Shown here: piece by piece, positions 52,276-62,615 of the stretch
Position numbering within the stretch: position 1 is the first letter of the stretch
How the letters are laid out: each line of letters starts with the position of its first letter
NCBI RefSeq assembly: GCF_006175945.1
Contig: NZ_VAJL01000001.1
Span: forward strand, 2,046,001-2,110,000
DNA: 64,000 nt
Origin: Chryseobacterium mulctrae
Lineage (GTDB): Bacteria > Bacteroidota > Bacteroidia > Flavobacteriales > Weeksellaceae
Direction of reading: 5' to 3'
Position numbers and translations under genes: made by a program
Notes under the pieces: model-generated
Told to the model about the DNA's origin: nothing
The model's database searches: none
Seen by the model: only the letters and a program-made list of their open reading frames with translations

Positions 52276-54780
52276 TTAATCTAACCTTTCCAACTTTTTT
52301 ATTTCGTCTTTTATTTTGCTGAAACTAATTTTCTCTACAGTTTTAATCAGTTTTCGATTCATATACAATTGTAGGTTGTAAGTATTGTTTTGAATTGAAG
52401 TGATGAGAATTCCGTCTTTTGGCTTTCCTTCAGAATCAGTTTGAACGCCAGTAACAATACGGCTTTCATCTGTTTCTTCCAAAAATTTATCTGAAACAAA
52501 TTTTTCCGATAACACATTAAAGCTTTCTTTGATATTTGAGGATTCTTTGACAACCATATAAACTTTGTAAAACAATTCTGTTCCTTCGCCTGGTTCGATA
52601 GATTCATCCAACATATCCATCATTTTGGAAATTATTTTTCCATTTTCTTCATAATAAAGAATAATGCCTTCTTTATATTTTGATTCTAAATACTCTTTTT
52701 TCGTTGAATCGATTAACTTCCCATCAATAAACAGCTGCTTATTAAATGTATTTTTAGAATTTTCAATTTTAATTTCAGCTTTTCTATTTGCCTGCATATC
52801 GCTGATTTCAATCGTATTATTTTTCAATTCAAAATGAATCCTGTTAAAATAATGCATCGCAAACAAATCCCAATCGAAACTGTGCAAAACTCCACTCTTC
52901 CAATATCTTGAGACAAACTGTTTTTCATTCAGCTTATATTCTACACCATCGAAAATCTTCCCGTCCTTATAAGTTGATTTAATATCATACAGTTGATGTC
53001 TGTAATTATCCATATTTTTAAGATAATCATTTGAATATTGAAATTTTAAAACTCCATTTTCAAAATAATTCACCTGTTTAAATTCACGATCAACTTCAGT
53101 TTCAAAATATCCTGAAAAAGGTTTGCCGTTTTTTAAAATTCCTTCATAAAATTGTTGAGGCTTTTCTGAAACAGTAAAAGAATAATCTTTAATCTTCGCC
53201 AGAATTCCATTTTCGTAAAGCTTTTGTTTTCGAATTCTATCTTTATTATAATCGTCTTCAAAAAAAGTTTCTTCAGTTATTTTTCCATCTTTAAAAATCG
53301 AGGTTCCTCCACCTTGTACTAAAGCTCCATTGTGGGGCTGGTCGTTTTTATATTCTAAAGTTCCAACAATCTTGCCGTCGTCATAAAAAGTTGTCATTCC
53401 ATTTAGCTTTTCGTCTTTGACTGTATAGGTTTTTTCTAAGTTTTCCAATCTGTAGCCAAACACTTTCTGTAATCCGGTTTTCTTAAATTTTTCAACATTG
53501 ATCAATTCATAATCATCAGAACTTCCTTGTATTTTTTCAATAAAAGTTCCGTTAAAAGGCTTTCCGTTTGTATAAATTCCTTTGGCAACAGTTTGTTTTT
53601 CTTCATTGACAGCAATTGCTTCACCGTCTTTTAAACCATTCACATAATTAAAATTCACAATAAACTCACCTACATTTTCATCAAAATTGCCTTGAAATGG
53701 CTCGTTTTCTTTATAAACTCTTTTACTTTTAAGTTTCCCATCTTTAGTATAAACTATTTCTTCTCCGTCTTTCCAGCCATCTTTATACAAAGTTTCTGCT
53801 TCAATTTTACCATTTGGAAAATAAGAAAATGCCTTTCCTGACTTTAGCTTCTTTACATATTTTGTTGTTGATTTAATTCCTGTTGCAAAATTATTTTGAT
53901 GATAATATTCATAATCCAATCCATCTGCAATCTGACTTCCATATTCTTCAAAGTGAATTTCATTTAAAGATTGTACTAATTTTCCCGACTTGTCATAATT
54001 TTTCTGTTCGACAGGTTTAAAATAATATCGATCAATTACAAAAACCGTTTCCTGAGCAATTTGTTTAGAATTTATCCAAAATATTTTTTGAGTAACTGTC
54101 TTTCTATTCTTTATTTTTTTTGAAGAATTTTCTTCATCATCCATTGGTTCCAAAAGTTCAACCGTTTGTGGTGCCACTTCAGTTGTTTTTAAAGGAGCTG
54201 CGGGTGGAGGTGGAACCAAAGCATCTTCACCACGACGACTTTCCGTCTCCGATACAGAAACCTCTTCAATTCTTTCATTATAATCATAGTCATCATTATT
54301 TTTCACTCTTTCAAAACTTCCGTTATTGGGCTTTCCTTTTACATACATTCCTTTCATTAAAACAGTTCCGTCTGTATTATAAATTACAGCTTCACCATCT
54401 TTAACACCATTTTTATAGCCAACTTTCTTGCGTACTTGTCCATTAGGATGATAATATAATAAGGTTTGATCTTTTGTATCATTTCTATATTGACGAAAAT
54501 TATTATCGTTTCCATTTTCATCATACCAAATAATGTCACCAACATAGGCATTTTCATTTTTCTTTAAAGAGTATCCTTCAAATTGCGGAGTTCCAGTTAT
54601 ATAAAAATCATGCAGTAAAATCAATTCGCCAATTTCTTTCATTGGCATTTGCCTATAATACAAAGCATTGGATTTTGTAGTTACTTTCCAATCTTTATCA
54701 TAATAAATAGATTCTGATTTCTGAGAAAGCAATATTTGAGAAAATAAAAAAGCAGTAATGAGAAGATTTTTTTTAATCAT
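52276..54780 (-). CDS. Large secreted YwqK/MORN-like repeat protein
   Basis: 834 residues with a signal peptide (MIKKNLLITAFLFSQILLSQ). Many repeats of the type YxxGxxxGEAVxYNxDGxxLxKGxY (for example YYHPNGQVRKKVGYKNGVKD near 110; GKAFSYFPNGKIEAETLYKD near 320), the YwqK/MORN-like fold. It is much longer than usual YwqK proteins (about 150-400). It could bind carbohydrate or act as an antitoxin-like protein; function not known. Single gene. Confidence 0.75.
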   Translation of the reverse strand: MIKKNLLITAFLFSQILLSQKSESIYYDKDWKVTTKSNALYYRQMPMKEIGELILLHDFYITGTPQFEGYSLKKNENAYVGDIIWYDENGNDNNFRQYRNDTKDQTLLYYHPNGQVRKKVGYKNGVKDGEAVIYNTDGTVLMKGMYVKGKPNNGSFERVKNNDDYDYNERIEEVSVSETESRRGEDALVPPPPAAPLKTTEVAPQTVELLEPMDDEENSSKKIKNRKTVTQKIFWINSKQIAQETVFVIDRYYFKPVEQKNYDKSGKLVQSLNEIHFEEYGSQIADGLDYEYYHQNNFATGIKSTTKYVKKLKSGKAFSYFPNGKIEAETLYKDGWKDGEEIVYTKDGKLKSKRVYKENEPFQGNFDENVGEFIVNFNYVNGLKDGEAIAVNEEKQTVAKGIYTNGKPFNGTFIEKIQGSSDDYELINVEKFKKTGLQKVFGYRLENLEKTYTVKDEKLNGMTTFYDDGKIVGTLEYKNDQPHNGALVQGGGTSIFKDGKITEETFFEDDYNKDRIRKQKLYENGILAKIKDYSFTVSEKPQQFYEGILKNGKPFSGYFETEVDREFKQVNYFENGVLKFQYSNDYLKNMDNYRHQLYDIKSTYKDGKIFDGVEYKLNEKQFVSRYWKSGVLHSFDWDLFAMHYFNRIHFELKNNTIEISDMQANRKAEIKIENSKNTFNKQLFIDGKLIDSTKKEYLESKYKEGIILYYEENGKIISKMMDMLDESIEPGEGTELFYKVYMVVKESSNIKESFNVLSEKFVSDKFLEETDESRIVTGVQTDSEGKPKDGILITSIQNNTYNLQLYMNRKLIKTVEKISFSKIKDEIKKLERLD

Positions 54781-55010
54781 TTGATTTGGATTTATTCAAA
54801 AATAAGATTTTTACCTTATTAACTTTATCTAAAAAAAATATATTTTAAGTGTAATTTAGAAGAGACAAAATAATTACCAGATCACTCCTACGAAACTTAA
54901 CTCATTTAATTGATACCAGATCGTTATTCAAGAGGATTAACTAAAAAATATTTGGAAATTCACTTTCAAAATTAAAAGATAAAAAAAACACACCAAAGCA
55001 AAACAACCCA

Positions 55011-55032
55011 TTAAAAACAAGGGTGTTTTTAA
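55011..55032. repeat. Hairpin in glutamine synthetase upstream region
   Basis: TTAAAAACA (55011-55019) / TGTTTTTAA (55024-55032) with a 4-nt loop. The 351-bp gap 54781-55131 holds this hairpin, the -7 element and otherwise AT-rich DNA with no gene. Confidence 0.45.
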
Positions 55033-55102
55033 CTAAAACACAATTTGAAATAAAAATATATCAAATTTAAAGGGGTAAAATTATTTTAATTCATTTTTTT
55101 TG

Positions 55103-55110
55103 TAAATTTG
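55103..55110 (+). promoter_or_regulatory. Putative -7 promoter of glutamine synthetase III
   Basis: TAAATTTG matches TAnnTTTG and lies 21 nt before the chosen ATG (55132). The -33 element is weak. A start at an ATG inside the element (55108) would put the start codon on the promoter, one reason for choosing 55132. Confidence 0.6.
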
Positions 55111-55131
55111 CATTGTAAAACCAAACCCAAT

Positions 55132-57327
55132 ATGTCAACTTTAAGATTCAAAGCGCTAGAAACTTTACCATTTAAGGACTTCAGAAAAGATAACTCAATC
55201 GAAGTTCCCGTGAAATTATCAGAATTATTCTGTCAGAATGTTTTTTCAGAAGAAACAATGAGAGAATATTTAACGAAAGAAGCATTCCAATCTATTTTGG
55301 ATGCGATGAAAAAAGGAACAAAAATCCAGAGACACATCGCAGATCAGGTAGCTGTAGCGATGAAAGACTGGGCAATGAGCAAAGGTGTTACTCATTACAC
55401 CCACTGGTTTCAGCCATTAACAGGCACTACTGCAGAAAAACACGATTCTTTCTTCACTCCAATTGAAGGCGGAAGAGCCATCGAAAGATTCAGCGGGAAC
55501 TTATTGATTCAGCAAGAACCGGACGCATCTTCTTTCCCGAATGGTGGTATCAGAAACACTTTTGAAGCAAGAGGTTATACAGCTTGGGATCCTACTTCTC
55601 CGGCATTTATTATGGGAACCACTTTGTGTATTCCTTCAATCTTTATTTCTTACACAGGAGAAACTTTAGATTACAAAGCGCCTTTATTAAGAGCTTTGAA
55701 CGCTGTAGACGAGGCTGCAACCAACGTAATGCAGTATTTCGACAAAAACGTAACGAAAGTAACTCCTACTTTAGGTTGGGAGCAAGAATATTTCCTGGTT
55801 GATTCAGCATTGTATCAATCTCGTCCGGATTTAGTTTTAACAGGTAAAACTTTATTAGGACATTCTCCTGCAAAAGGACAACAATTAGATGACCACTATT
55901 TCGGTTCAATTCCTACAAGGGTTATGAACTTTATGAAAGAGTTGGAAATCGAATGTATGAAATTAGGAATTCCGGTTACTACAAGACACAACGAAGTTGC
56001 TCCAAACCAATTTGAGCTAGCTCCAATGTTTGAAGAAGTAAACGTTGCTGTTGACCACAATTCTTTGTTGATGGATGTTATGGCAAGAATCGCTCACAGA
56101 CACCATTTCCACATCTTATTCCACGAAAAACCATTCGCAGGAGTAAACGGAAGCGGAAAGCACAACAACTGGTCTTTAGCAACTGATACTGGTGAAAACT
56201 TGTTGAGCCCTGGAAAAAATCCAAAGAAAAACTTACAGTTCTTAACGTTCTTCGTAAACGCAATTAAAGCGGTACACGAATATGCAGATCTTTTGAGAGC
56301 AAGTATCGCTTCTGCAAGTAATGATCATAGATTGGGTGCAAACGAAGCTCCACCGGCAATTATTTCTGTATTTATCGGAAGTCAGTTGTTCAGAGTTTTA
56401 GAAGAGCTTGAAAAAGTAACCGAAGGAAAACTTTCTCCAGACGAAAAAACAGATTTAAAACTAAATGTTGTAGGAAAAATTCCTGAAATTTTGTTGGACA
56501 ACACAGACCGAAACAGAACTTCTCCATTTGCATTTACAGGAAATAAATTTGAAATCAGAGCGGTAGGTTCTTCTGCAAACTGCGCAGAATCTATGACTGT
56601 AATGAATACCATTGCTGCAAAACAACTAAACGATTTCAAAAAAGAAGTTGATGCTTTAATTGAAACAGGTCTTAAAAAAGACGAAGCAATTTTCAATGTT
56701 TTGAGAGAATACATCAAAAAGTGTAAAAACATTATGTTTGAAGGTGACGGATATTCTGAAGACTGGGCTATAGAAGCTGAAAAAAGAGGATTAAACAACT
56801 GGAAAACTACTCCTGAAGCTTTGAAACAGGAAATGAACCAGAAATTTGTAGATCTTTACGAAGAAATAGGAATCTTCAACCACAGAGAAGTAGAAGCAAG
56901 AAACGAAATCAAACTAGAAAAATATTCTACCGTTATTGATATTGAAGCTAGAGTATTGAGTGATATCGCAAGAAACCACATTATTCCTTCCGCTTTAAAT
57001 TATCAAAACAGATTAATTGAGAACGTAAAAGGTCTTAAAGAAATCTTCGGAGATAAAGAATTTAAAACATTGGCTAAAGAGCAAATGAGTTTGATCACCA
57101 ACATCTCTGAAAACGTTTCTAAAATTAAATTAGGCGTTGAAGATTTGATTAAAGCGAGAGAAGCAGCAAAAGCTGTAACAGAAAGTCAGGCGCAGGCAGA
57201 AGATTACTGCAACAAAGTAAAACCTCTATTTGATATTATCAGAGATGCTTCTGATGATCTTGAAATGATGGTTGATGATGAGCTTTGGCCAATGACGAAA
57301 TATAGAGAAATGTTATTTACAAGATAA
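55132..57327 (+). CDS. glnN: Glutamine synthetase type III
   Basis: 731 residues, the normal length of the long GSIII form. Converts glutamate, ammonia and ATP to glutamine. Conserved regions are TRHNEVAPNQFELAPMFEEV, NGSGKHNNWSLATDTG, NDHRLGANEAPPAIIS and NKFEIRAVGSSANCAESM. Start chosen at MSTLRFKALETLPF as this matches the family's usual N-terminus and the promoter. Probably single transcript with the strong terminator behind it. glnN is the usual symbol for GSIII. Confidence 0.95.
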   Translation: MSTLRFKALETLPFKDFRKDNSIEVPVKLSELFCQNVFSEETMREYLTKEAFQSILDAMKKGTKIQRHIADQVAVAMKDWAMSKGVTHYTHWFQPLTGTTAEKHDSFFTPIEGGRAIERFSGNLLIQQEPDASSFPNGGIRNTFEARGYTAWDPTSPAFIMGTTLCIPSIFISYTGETLDYKAPLLRALNAVDEAATNVMQYFDKNVTKVTPTLGWEQEYFLVDSALYQSRPDLVLTGKTLLGHSPAKGQQLDDHYFGSIPTRVMNFMKELEIECMKLGIPVTTRHNEVAPNQFELAPMFEEVNVAVDHNSLLMDVMARIAHRHHFHILFHEKPFAGVNGSGKHNNWSLATDTGENLLSPGKNPKKNLQFLTFFVNAIKAVHEYADLLRASIASASNDHRLGANEAPPAIISVFIGSQLFRVLEELEKVTEGKLSPDEKTDLKLNVVGKIPEILLDNTDRNRTSPFAFTGNKFEIRAVGSSANCAESMTVMNTIAAKQLNDFKKEVDALIETGLKKDEAIFNVLREYIKKCKNIMFEGDGYSEDWAIEAEKRGLNNWKTTPEALKQEMNQKFVDLYEEIGIFNHREVEARNEIKLEKYSTVIDIEARVLSDIARNHIIPSALNYQNRLIENVKGLKEIFGDKEFKTLAKEQMSLITNISENVSKIKLGVEDLIKAREAAKAVTESQAQAEDYCNKVKPLFDIIRDASDDLEMMVDDELWPMTKYREMLFTR

Positions 57328-57351
57328 CATCTGTAAAGTTCCATATTAGTG

Positions 57352-57377
57352 AGGTTCTCCGGTTTTCCGGGGAACTT
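57352..57377 (+). terminator. Terminator after glutamine synthetase
   Basis: Eleven-bp stem including two G-U pairs around a TTTT loop, then TTTTTT. The rest of the gap 57328-57665 (338 bp) contains no identifiable gene; some of it is likely the leader of the next gene. Confidence 0.8.
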
Positions 57378-57665
57378 TTTTTATAACTTATTAATACTAT
57401 TTTTAGAATTGCAAGAAATAAGAAACTCCGATAAATAAAGGAATTCGAATATATTTTGTTAAAAAATCTTAATAAAAAAAAACACACAATCACTAAAACA
57501 GGCGCATTACAGCCATTATTTCTTTAACATACTTAAGTAAGATGTTAAAATGTGTTAAATCAAGAACCTGATAATAATCATACTGAGGTCGCCTTAGCAA
57601 GAATCTCTACTTTTGTAAGGCTTTAGGGAAATAAATATTTCTTTTTCAACCGGAAATTAAAAAAT

Positions 57666-58355
57666 ATGAAGAAAAGAGTTTTGTTTTATTTAGTTGCTTT
57701 CGTTTCAACAATATCACTACAATCATGCGTAACCAATTACGTGGTTTCAAAACCAGCAACTTACACTAAAGAATACAAAACAGATGCCAAACTTGCTGCA
57801 ATAGATACTAAGATGGAGAATGATAAAAAGTTGTTAATCAACTCTTTCATCTCTGAAAAAGCAGTGGCACTTGCAAACGCAAAAAATTCTTTAAAAAATT
57901 CTGAAATCGCAAAAGCGATCAAACATAATAAGACAATTGATAATATCTTAGCAGAAGCTCAAACTTATATTGGAACTCCTTACAGATACGGAGGAATGAC
58001 AAGAAAAGGAATCGATTGTTCAGCATTTGTATTATCAGTATTCGGAGCTGCAGCAGGCCTTACTTTACCAAGAGTGGCAGCATCTCAATCTCAGGAAGGA
58101 GAAGCAATCGATAAAGAAAATCTTCAGAAAGGAGATTTAATTTTCTTCTCTCACGGAAAAAGAATTTCTCACGTAGGAATTGTAGAAAGCGTAACTGAAG
58201 AAGGTGAAATAAAGTTTATTCACGCAGCAACATCAAAAGGGGTAATGATCTCATCATTGAATGATTCTTATTGGGGACCAAAATTCAGGTTTGCAAAAAG
58301 AGTAATCAATGAAAACGGAGATAACTACAACAACTTAGCATCTACTAGTTTTTAG
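57666..58355 (+). CDS. NlpC/P60 (C40) lipoprotein, peptidoglycan hydrolase
   Basis: 229 residues. Signal peptide with lipobox ISLQSC (Cys about 21). C-terminal NlpC/P60 domain: Cys in RKGIDCSAFVLSVF (about 117), His in RISHVGIVESV (about 167) and a third polar residue in FIHAATSKGV (about 183). Cuts peptide stems in peptidoglycan, in the periplasm. Single gene; acts with the elongasome genes further on only by inference. Confidence 0.9.
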   Translation: MKKRVLFYLVAFVSTISLQSCVTNYVVSKPATYTKEYKTDAKLAAIDTKMENDKKLLINSFISEKAVALANAKNSLKNSEIAKAIKHNKTIDNILAEAQTYIGTPYRYGGMTRKGIDCSAFVLSVFGAAAGLTLPRVAASQSQEGEAIDKENLQKGDLIFFSHGKRISHVGIVESVTEEGEIKFIHAATSKGVMISSLNDSYWGPKFRFAKRVINENGDNYNNLASTSF

Positions 58356-58477
58356 TCTTAAATAATTGATTATATAAATGAAGCCATCAGATTTGATGGC
58401 TTTAATTTTTTAATATTGTTTTCTTTTACTTTTATCTTGAAGTGGAAACTATCAAAAATTCAAATTTTATCGGTAGA

Positions 58478-58595
58478 ATCGGGCTTTAGCCCGATATAAT
58501 ATTTGTAGAAGGAAATTGGCTTTATCCAAAACCTACCATAATTTCCGGCTAAAGCCAATCTGTAATTTTATACTTGAAATCGGGTTAAAAGCCCG
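58478..58595. repeat. Tandem REP-like hairpins
   Basis: Three stem-loops: ATCGGGCT/AGCCCGAT with a TT loop (58478-58495), ATTGGCTTT (58515-58523) / AAAGCCAAT (58551-58559), and CGGG/CCCG (58581-58595). All share GGGCT/AGCCC or GGCTTT/AAAGCC. REP-like block in the gap after the NlpC gene. Confidence 0.55.
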
Positions 58596-58640
58596 CTCCT
58601 ATTGATTTAATGTAAATTTTAGTTCTTTAAATAATTTAAA

Positions 58641-59222
58641 TCAGCTGTTTTGATCAATTTCTATATCAAATCGACGCAAGAGACCATGAACTTCAGAAAG
58701 TGAAAATTTGGTCTTTTTAAGCCTGTTAGATTCAGGATTGATGGTGTAATTGAATGAAGTTCTCAAGTCTGCTTTTTCTAAATTAGTTCTTTCGAATGTC
58801 GCTCCGCTAAAATCACAGTTTGAGAAGACGGAATTAGACAGATCACATTCTGCAAAATCAACTTCAATCAGTTTAGAATTTTTAAATAATGTTCTTTTAA
58901 TCGTTGTTTTATAGAAAACAGAATTATTTAAAGCACATCCGTCAAATCTGAAAGACATTCCAAATTCATTACAATCATCGAAATGCATTCCGAACATTTT
59001 GCATTCTTTGAAAACAACATCACGAAAAGCAGTTCCGGCTAATTTGGTCATGCTTAAATTACAATCGACGAATTCACAGTTGGTAAATTTAAATTCTGAG
59101 AGATTTACATATTCAAAATTGCAGTTGTGGAAAGTACAATTCTCATATTCGCCAAATTCTAAAGGCTGTTGTGCAAAATTTATATTATCGAAATTATCAT
59201 CAATAATGTAAGCTTCTCTCAT
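58641..59222 (-). CDS. Pentapeptide-repeat protein
   Basis: 193 residues made of A(D/N)LxX-type repeats nearly throughout (for example CEFVDCNLSMTKLAGTAF, CDLSNSVFSNCDFSGATF), forming a right-handed beta-helix. The size and continuous repeats resemble the Qnr/McbG group that protects gyrase, but without direct evidence of that activity. Single gene. Confidence 0.85.
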   Translation of the reverse strand: MREAYIIDDNFDNINFAQQPLEFGEYENCTFHNCNFEYVNLSEFKFTNCEFVDCNLSMTKLAGTAFRDVVFKECKMFGMHFDDCNEFGMSFRFDGCALNNSVFYKTTIKRTLFKNSKLIEVDFAECDLSNSVFSNCDFSGATFERTNLEKADLRTSFNYTINPESNRLKKTKFSLSEVHGLLRRFDIEIDQNS

Positions 59223-59343
59223 AAATTTTATGATTTTATTTAATGGAAAATTAATAGAAATTTTATCTCGCTAATTGAGCAGATTTTAAATATCATGTTT
59301 AAAGAATGATTGTAAACTTCCATCATTCCGCTCCTGATTAGCT

Positions 59344-60591
59344 CTAAACCAAACTGTTTTTGTCTGCGTAATTGAGTTTAAAGAAAATAAAGGTCATCAT
59401 AGAAAAGGCAAGCAACGAACTTCCCCCGTAACTGAAATATGGCAACGGAATTCCAACGGTTGGAAACAAGCCCATAACCATGCCTAAATTGATCGAAAAG
59501 TGCATCAAAAGGATGGAAGCAAAACAATACCCGAAAACCCGGTTAAATACGGATTTCTGCTTTTCTGCAAGATAATAGATCCGCCCGATAAAAATCATAT
59601 AGGCAAAAACAAGAACTGCGCTTCCTACAAAACCCCATTCTTCTCCAACGGTACAGAAAATATAATCGGTTTCCTGCTCAGGAACAAACTTTCCTTGGGT
59701 TACAGAACCTTCACGGAATCCTTTACCAAACATTCCCCCAGAACCAATCGCCGTTTTTGAATATAATAAATTATATCCTGAAGTATCCCGGAATTCTCTT
59801 TCTCCTTTATACAAAACCTCAACACGTTCTTGTTGGTGTTTTGGTAATTTTTCAAAAATAACAGGCGAAATAAATGACAATGCTGCCAATAACAGAATCA
59901 CTCCTACTCCCGGTAAAAGGGTATAAATATTTTTACGAAGCAGAGCCGCATTAAATAAAAACCATAAAAGACCAATTACAATAATAAACACCGTGAAATA
60001 CCATAAACTCCATTTCAATGGATCATTAAGGTAATTCGCAATAAGAAATACCACCCCAAAAAGACCTCCAATTAAAAATAATTTTCCAGAAAGACCTTCT
60101 CTGTATAACGCAATAAAAAATGCAGTAAATACAAGCAAAGACCCAACATCGGGGATTGATAAAACAACAACAGCAGGAATACCAATAATTGCCAAAGCTG
60201 TTAATAATGATTTTGTATTTTTAAGATCAAAGTCTGCTCCGGAGACATAATTTGCCAACATTAAAGCTGTTCCAATCTTTGAGAACTCTACAGGTTGCAT
60301 CGTAAAACTTCCGAATTTATACCAGTTTTTCTGTCCGAGAATTTCTGTTCCGAAAACATGAAGACCAGCAAGCATCAAAACTCCGCCAATATAAATAATT
60401 CCAGACATATTCTCGAAAAACTTACTTCTGCTGAAGAAAATAATTAAGCCTACAAAAATTGAAATCCCGAAAAAGATCAATTGTTTTTTACCCAAACCTT
60501 CGTCTACACTGTAAATATTGGCTATCGCAAATAAGCAAAGCAAAAAATACAACCCAAGACCTAACTTATCTATTCCTTCTGTCCACTTCAT
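59344..60591 (-). CDS. rodA: Rod-shape SEDS glycosyltransferase RodA
   Basis: 415 residues, about ten membrane helices. Typical SEDS features: WYKFGSFTMQPVEFSKIGTA, TDYIFCTVGEEWGFVG and NLGMVMGLFPTVGIPLPYFS (the last one the PLPF-like signature near 385). Polymerises lipid II in elongation, together with PBP2. Overlaps the PBP2 gene by 4 bp (ATGA), same operon. Confidence 0.93.
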   Translation of the reverse strand: MKWTEGIDKLGLGLYFLLCLFAIANIYSVDEGLGKKQLIFFGISIFVGLIIFFSRSKFFENMSGIIYIGGVLMLAGLHVFGTEILGQKNWYKFGSFTMQPVEFSKIGTALMLANYVSGADFDLKNTKSLLTALAIIGIPAVVVLSIPDVGSLLVFTAFFIALYREGLSGKLFLIGGLFGVVFLIANYLNDPLKWSLWYFTVFIIVIGLLWFLFNAALLRKNIYTLLPGVGVILLLAALSFISPVIFEKLPKHQQERVEVLYKGEREFRDTSGYNLLYSKTAIGSGGMFGKGFREGSVTQGKFVPEQETDYIFCTVGEEWGFVGSAVLVFAYMIFIGRIYYLAEKQKSVFNRVFGYCFASILLMHFSINLGMVMGLFPTVGIPLPYFSYGGSSLLAFSMMTFIFFKLNYADKNSLV

Positions 60592-62615
60592 GGTTTTACG
60601 GTTTTTTGGGATTTAACATTTTGGGCTTTTTGCAACTTTTCTTTTGCTTTTTTCACAAGATTCAAACTGTCTTGTATCCTTTTAAGCTTTATAGAATCTG
60701 GCTTTGGTTCTTTATACAGACCTTTTCTTTTCAGATCGACAATCCATTGCCTTTTATATTCAGGCATAAAGCTCGACGTAATCATTTTTTTGTAAAGATG
60801 TTCACGTTTAAGATCTCCGGTAATATATTTTTCGGCGATTACCGTACAGGCTGGACCTGCCCAAGTTGCTCCAAATCCGGCATGTTCCATTACAGCAACT
60901 ACCACAATTTTGGGTTTATCTGCAGGAGCAATTAACACAAAAATTGAATTATCTTTTCCTTGCGGAACCTGTGCAGTTCCGGTTTTTGCTAATTGAGTAA
61001 AATCTTTAGACATCAAACCTCTCGCAGTACCTCTTAAAACTACTGCTTCCATTCCTTTTAAAACAGGTTCGAAATGTTTTGGATCAACCAGGGTATGATG
61101 TTTCTTTTTGAATCTCGGATCGGAATTAGGTCTACCATCAATCGATTTTACAATGTGTGGCGTAAAATACCACCCTCTATTGGCAATGGCAGCAACATAA
61201 TTAGCAAGCTGTAAAGGTGTAACCATTACATCACCCTGCCCCATTCCGTTGTAAATTGCTCCGGTTGACATTTCATCCCAATTCTTATAATCTTGTCTTG
61301 TAGAACCGTTTGCTTTGATGATGGCTTTAAATCTTCTTTCATAAAAATCCCCCGAAGGAATTCTTCCTTTTGCTCCTACTGCAAAATCATTATTTAAAAA
61401 CTCACCGACCCCAAAGCTGCTCATGATTTTTTTCCATTCGTCAACGCCTTTTGATGGATTTCCAGGATATTTTTTAATGATTGCAATAAATGCGTAAGTA
61501 AAGAAACAGTTACTTGAAACCTGAATTGAAGGAATCAAAGGATCTGCTCCACCGTGACCTTTAATTCTTTTTCCTTTGTAGAAAAATCCGCCACCGCATG
61601 GGAAAATTGTCTTTTCATCCATCACACCCATTTGCATCGCTGCCAAAGCCGTCAACAATTTGAAAGTAGATCCGGGAGGATAACCCGCCTGTAAAGAACG
61701 GTCGAAAGTCGGTTTGTTTTCGTAAATAGTATCTTTCGAAAGGGCGTAAAGATTTTTAGATTTGTTTGGTCCTGTAAAAAGATTTGGATCAATATCCGGT
61801 CCGGTTGCTGCAACCAAAACTTCACCATTATTTGGGTCTAAAGCCACAACTGCACCATGTTTATTCACCAGCATTTCTTCAGCCATTCTCTGAAGATCAT
61901 AATCAATCGTCAAAGTAATGTCTTTTCCAGTAATAACATCTCTGTCTAAAGATCCGTTTTTGTAGGGTCCAACGTTTCTTAATTTAATGTCTTTTTGAAT
62001 ATATTTAATTCCTTTTACTCCACGAAGCTCTTTCTCATAAGATTTTTCAACACCAGTTTTACCGATAAGGTCACCCGGAAGGTAATAAGTAGAATCTTTT
62101 TTAATTTCTCTATCGTTTACTTCACTTGTATATCCCAAAAGATTTCCGGAAGTAGAAACTTCGTATTGTCTTTGCGGACGCTGAACGATACTGAAAGCCG
62201 GATATTTAAATATAATTTCCTGAACTCTTGCTATTTCTTCCCTACTCAGATCTTTAATAAAAGTCATCGGCGTGAGTTTGGAATAATATTTTTCAGCTTT
62301 AATTAAATTGATTCTTTTAATAAAATCTCCTTTCTCAATTTTCATTAAACTACAGAAAGCCAAAGTATCAAAATCTGGTTTCATCAAAGCCTGAGTAAAA
62401 GAAATTTCATAAGCAGGCTGGTTTCCCACCATAATTTTCCCGTTTCTGTCGAAAATAACTCCACGTTGCGGAATTACATATTCGGTTTTGATGGAAGTAT
62501 TGGCTGCATTCAGTGCATAACGATCTGTAAACAGCTGTAAATAAGAAAGCCTTGCTACAAAAATAAGAGCAATGACAACGAGAATCGTTAAGATTTTTAT
62601 ATGGCGTGTGTTCAA
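60588..62615 (-). CDS. mrdA: Penicillin-binding protein 2
   Basis: 675 residues. N-terminal TM (about 8-27), dimerisation domain with RGVIFDRNG and DLIGKTGVEKSYEKELRG. Transpeptidase motifs: Ser in PGSTFKLLTALAA (SxxK, about 319), SSNCFF (SxN, about 372) and KTGTAQVP (KTG, about 556). Class B PBP, D,D-transpeptidase of the elongasome; the target of beta-lactams. Coupled to mreD and rodA by 4-bp overlaps. The Lys-rich tail (about 640-675) is long. Confidence 0.94.
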   Translation of the reverse strand: MNTRHIKILTILVVIALIFVARLSYLQLFTDRYALNAANTSIKTEYVIPQRGVIFDRNGKIMVGNQPAYEISFTQALMKPDFDTLAFCSLMKIEKGDFIKRINLIKAEKYYSKLTPMTFIKDLSREEIARVQEIIFKYPAFSIVQRPQRQYEVSTSGNLLGYTSEVNDREIKKDSTYYLPGDLIGKTGVEKSYEKELRGVKGIKYIQKDIKLRNVGPYKNGSLDRDVITGKDITLTIDYDLQRMAEEMLVNKHGAVVALDPNNGEVLVAATGPDIDPNLFTGPNKSKNLYALSKDTIYENKPTFDRSLQAGYPPGSTFKLLTALAAMQMGVMDEKTIFPCGGGFFYKGKRIKGHGGADPLIPSIQVSSNCFFTYAFIAIIKKYPGNPSKGVDEWKKIMSSFGVGEFLNNDFAVGAKGRIPSGDFYERRFKAIIKANGSTRQDYKNWDEMSTGAIYNGMGQGDVMVTPLQLANYVAAIANRGWYFTPHIVKSIDGRPNSDPRFKKKHHTLVDPKHFEPVLKGMEAVVLRGTARGLMSKDFTQLAKTGTAQVPQGKDNSIFVLIAPADKPKIVVVAVMEHAGFGATWAGPACTVIAEKYITGDLKREHLYKKMITSSFMPEYKRQWIVDLKRKGLYKEPKPDSIKLKRIQDSLNLVKKAKEKLQKAQNVKSQKTVKP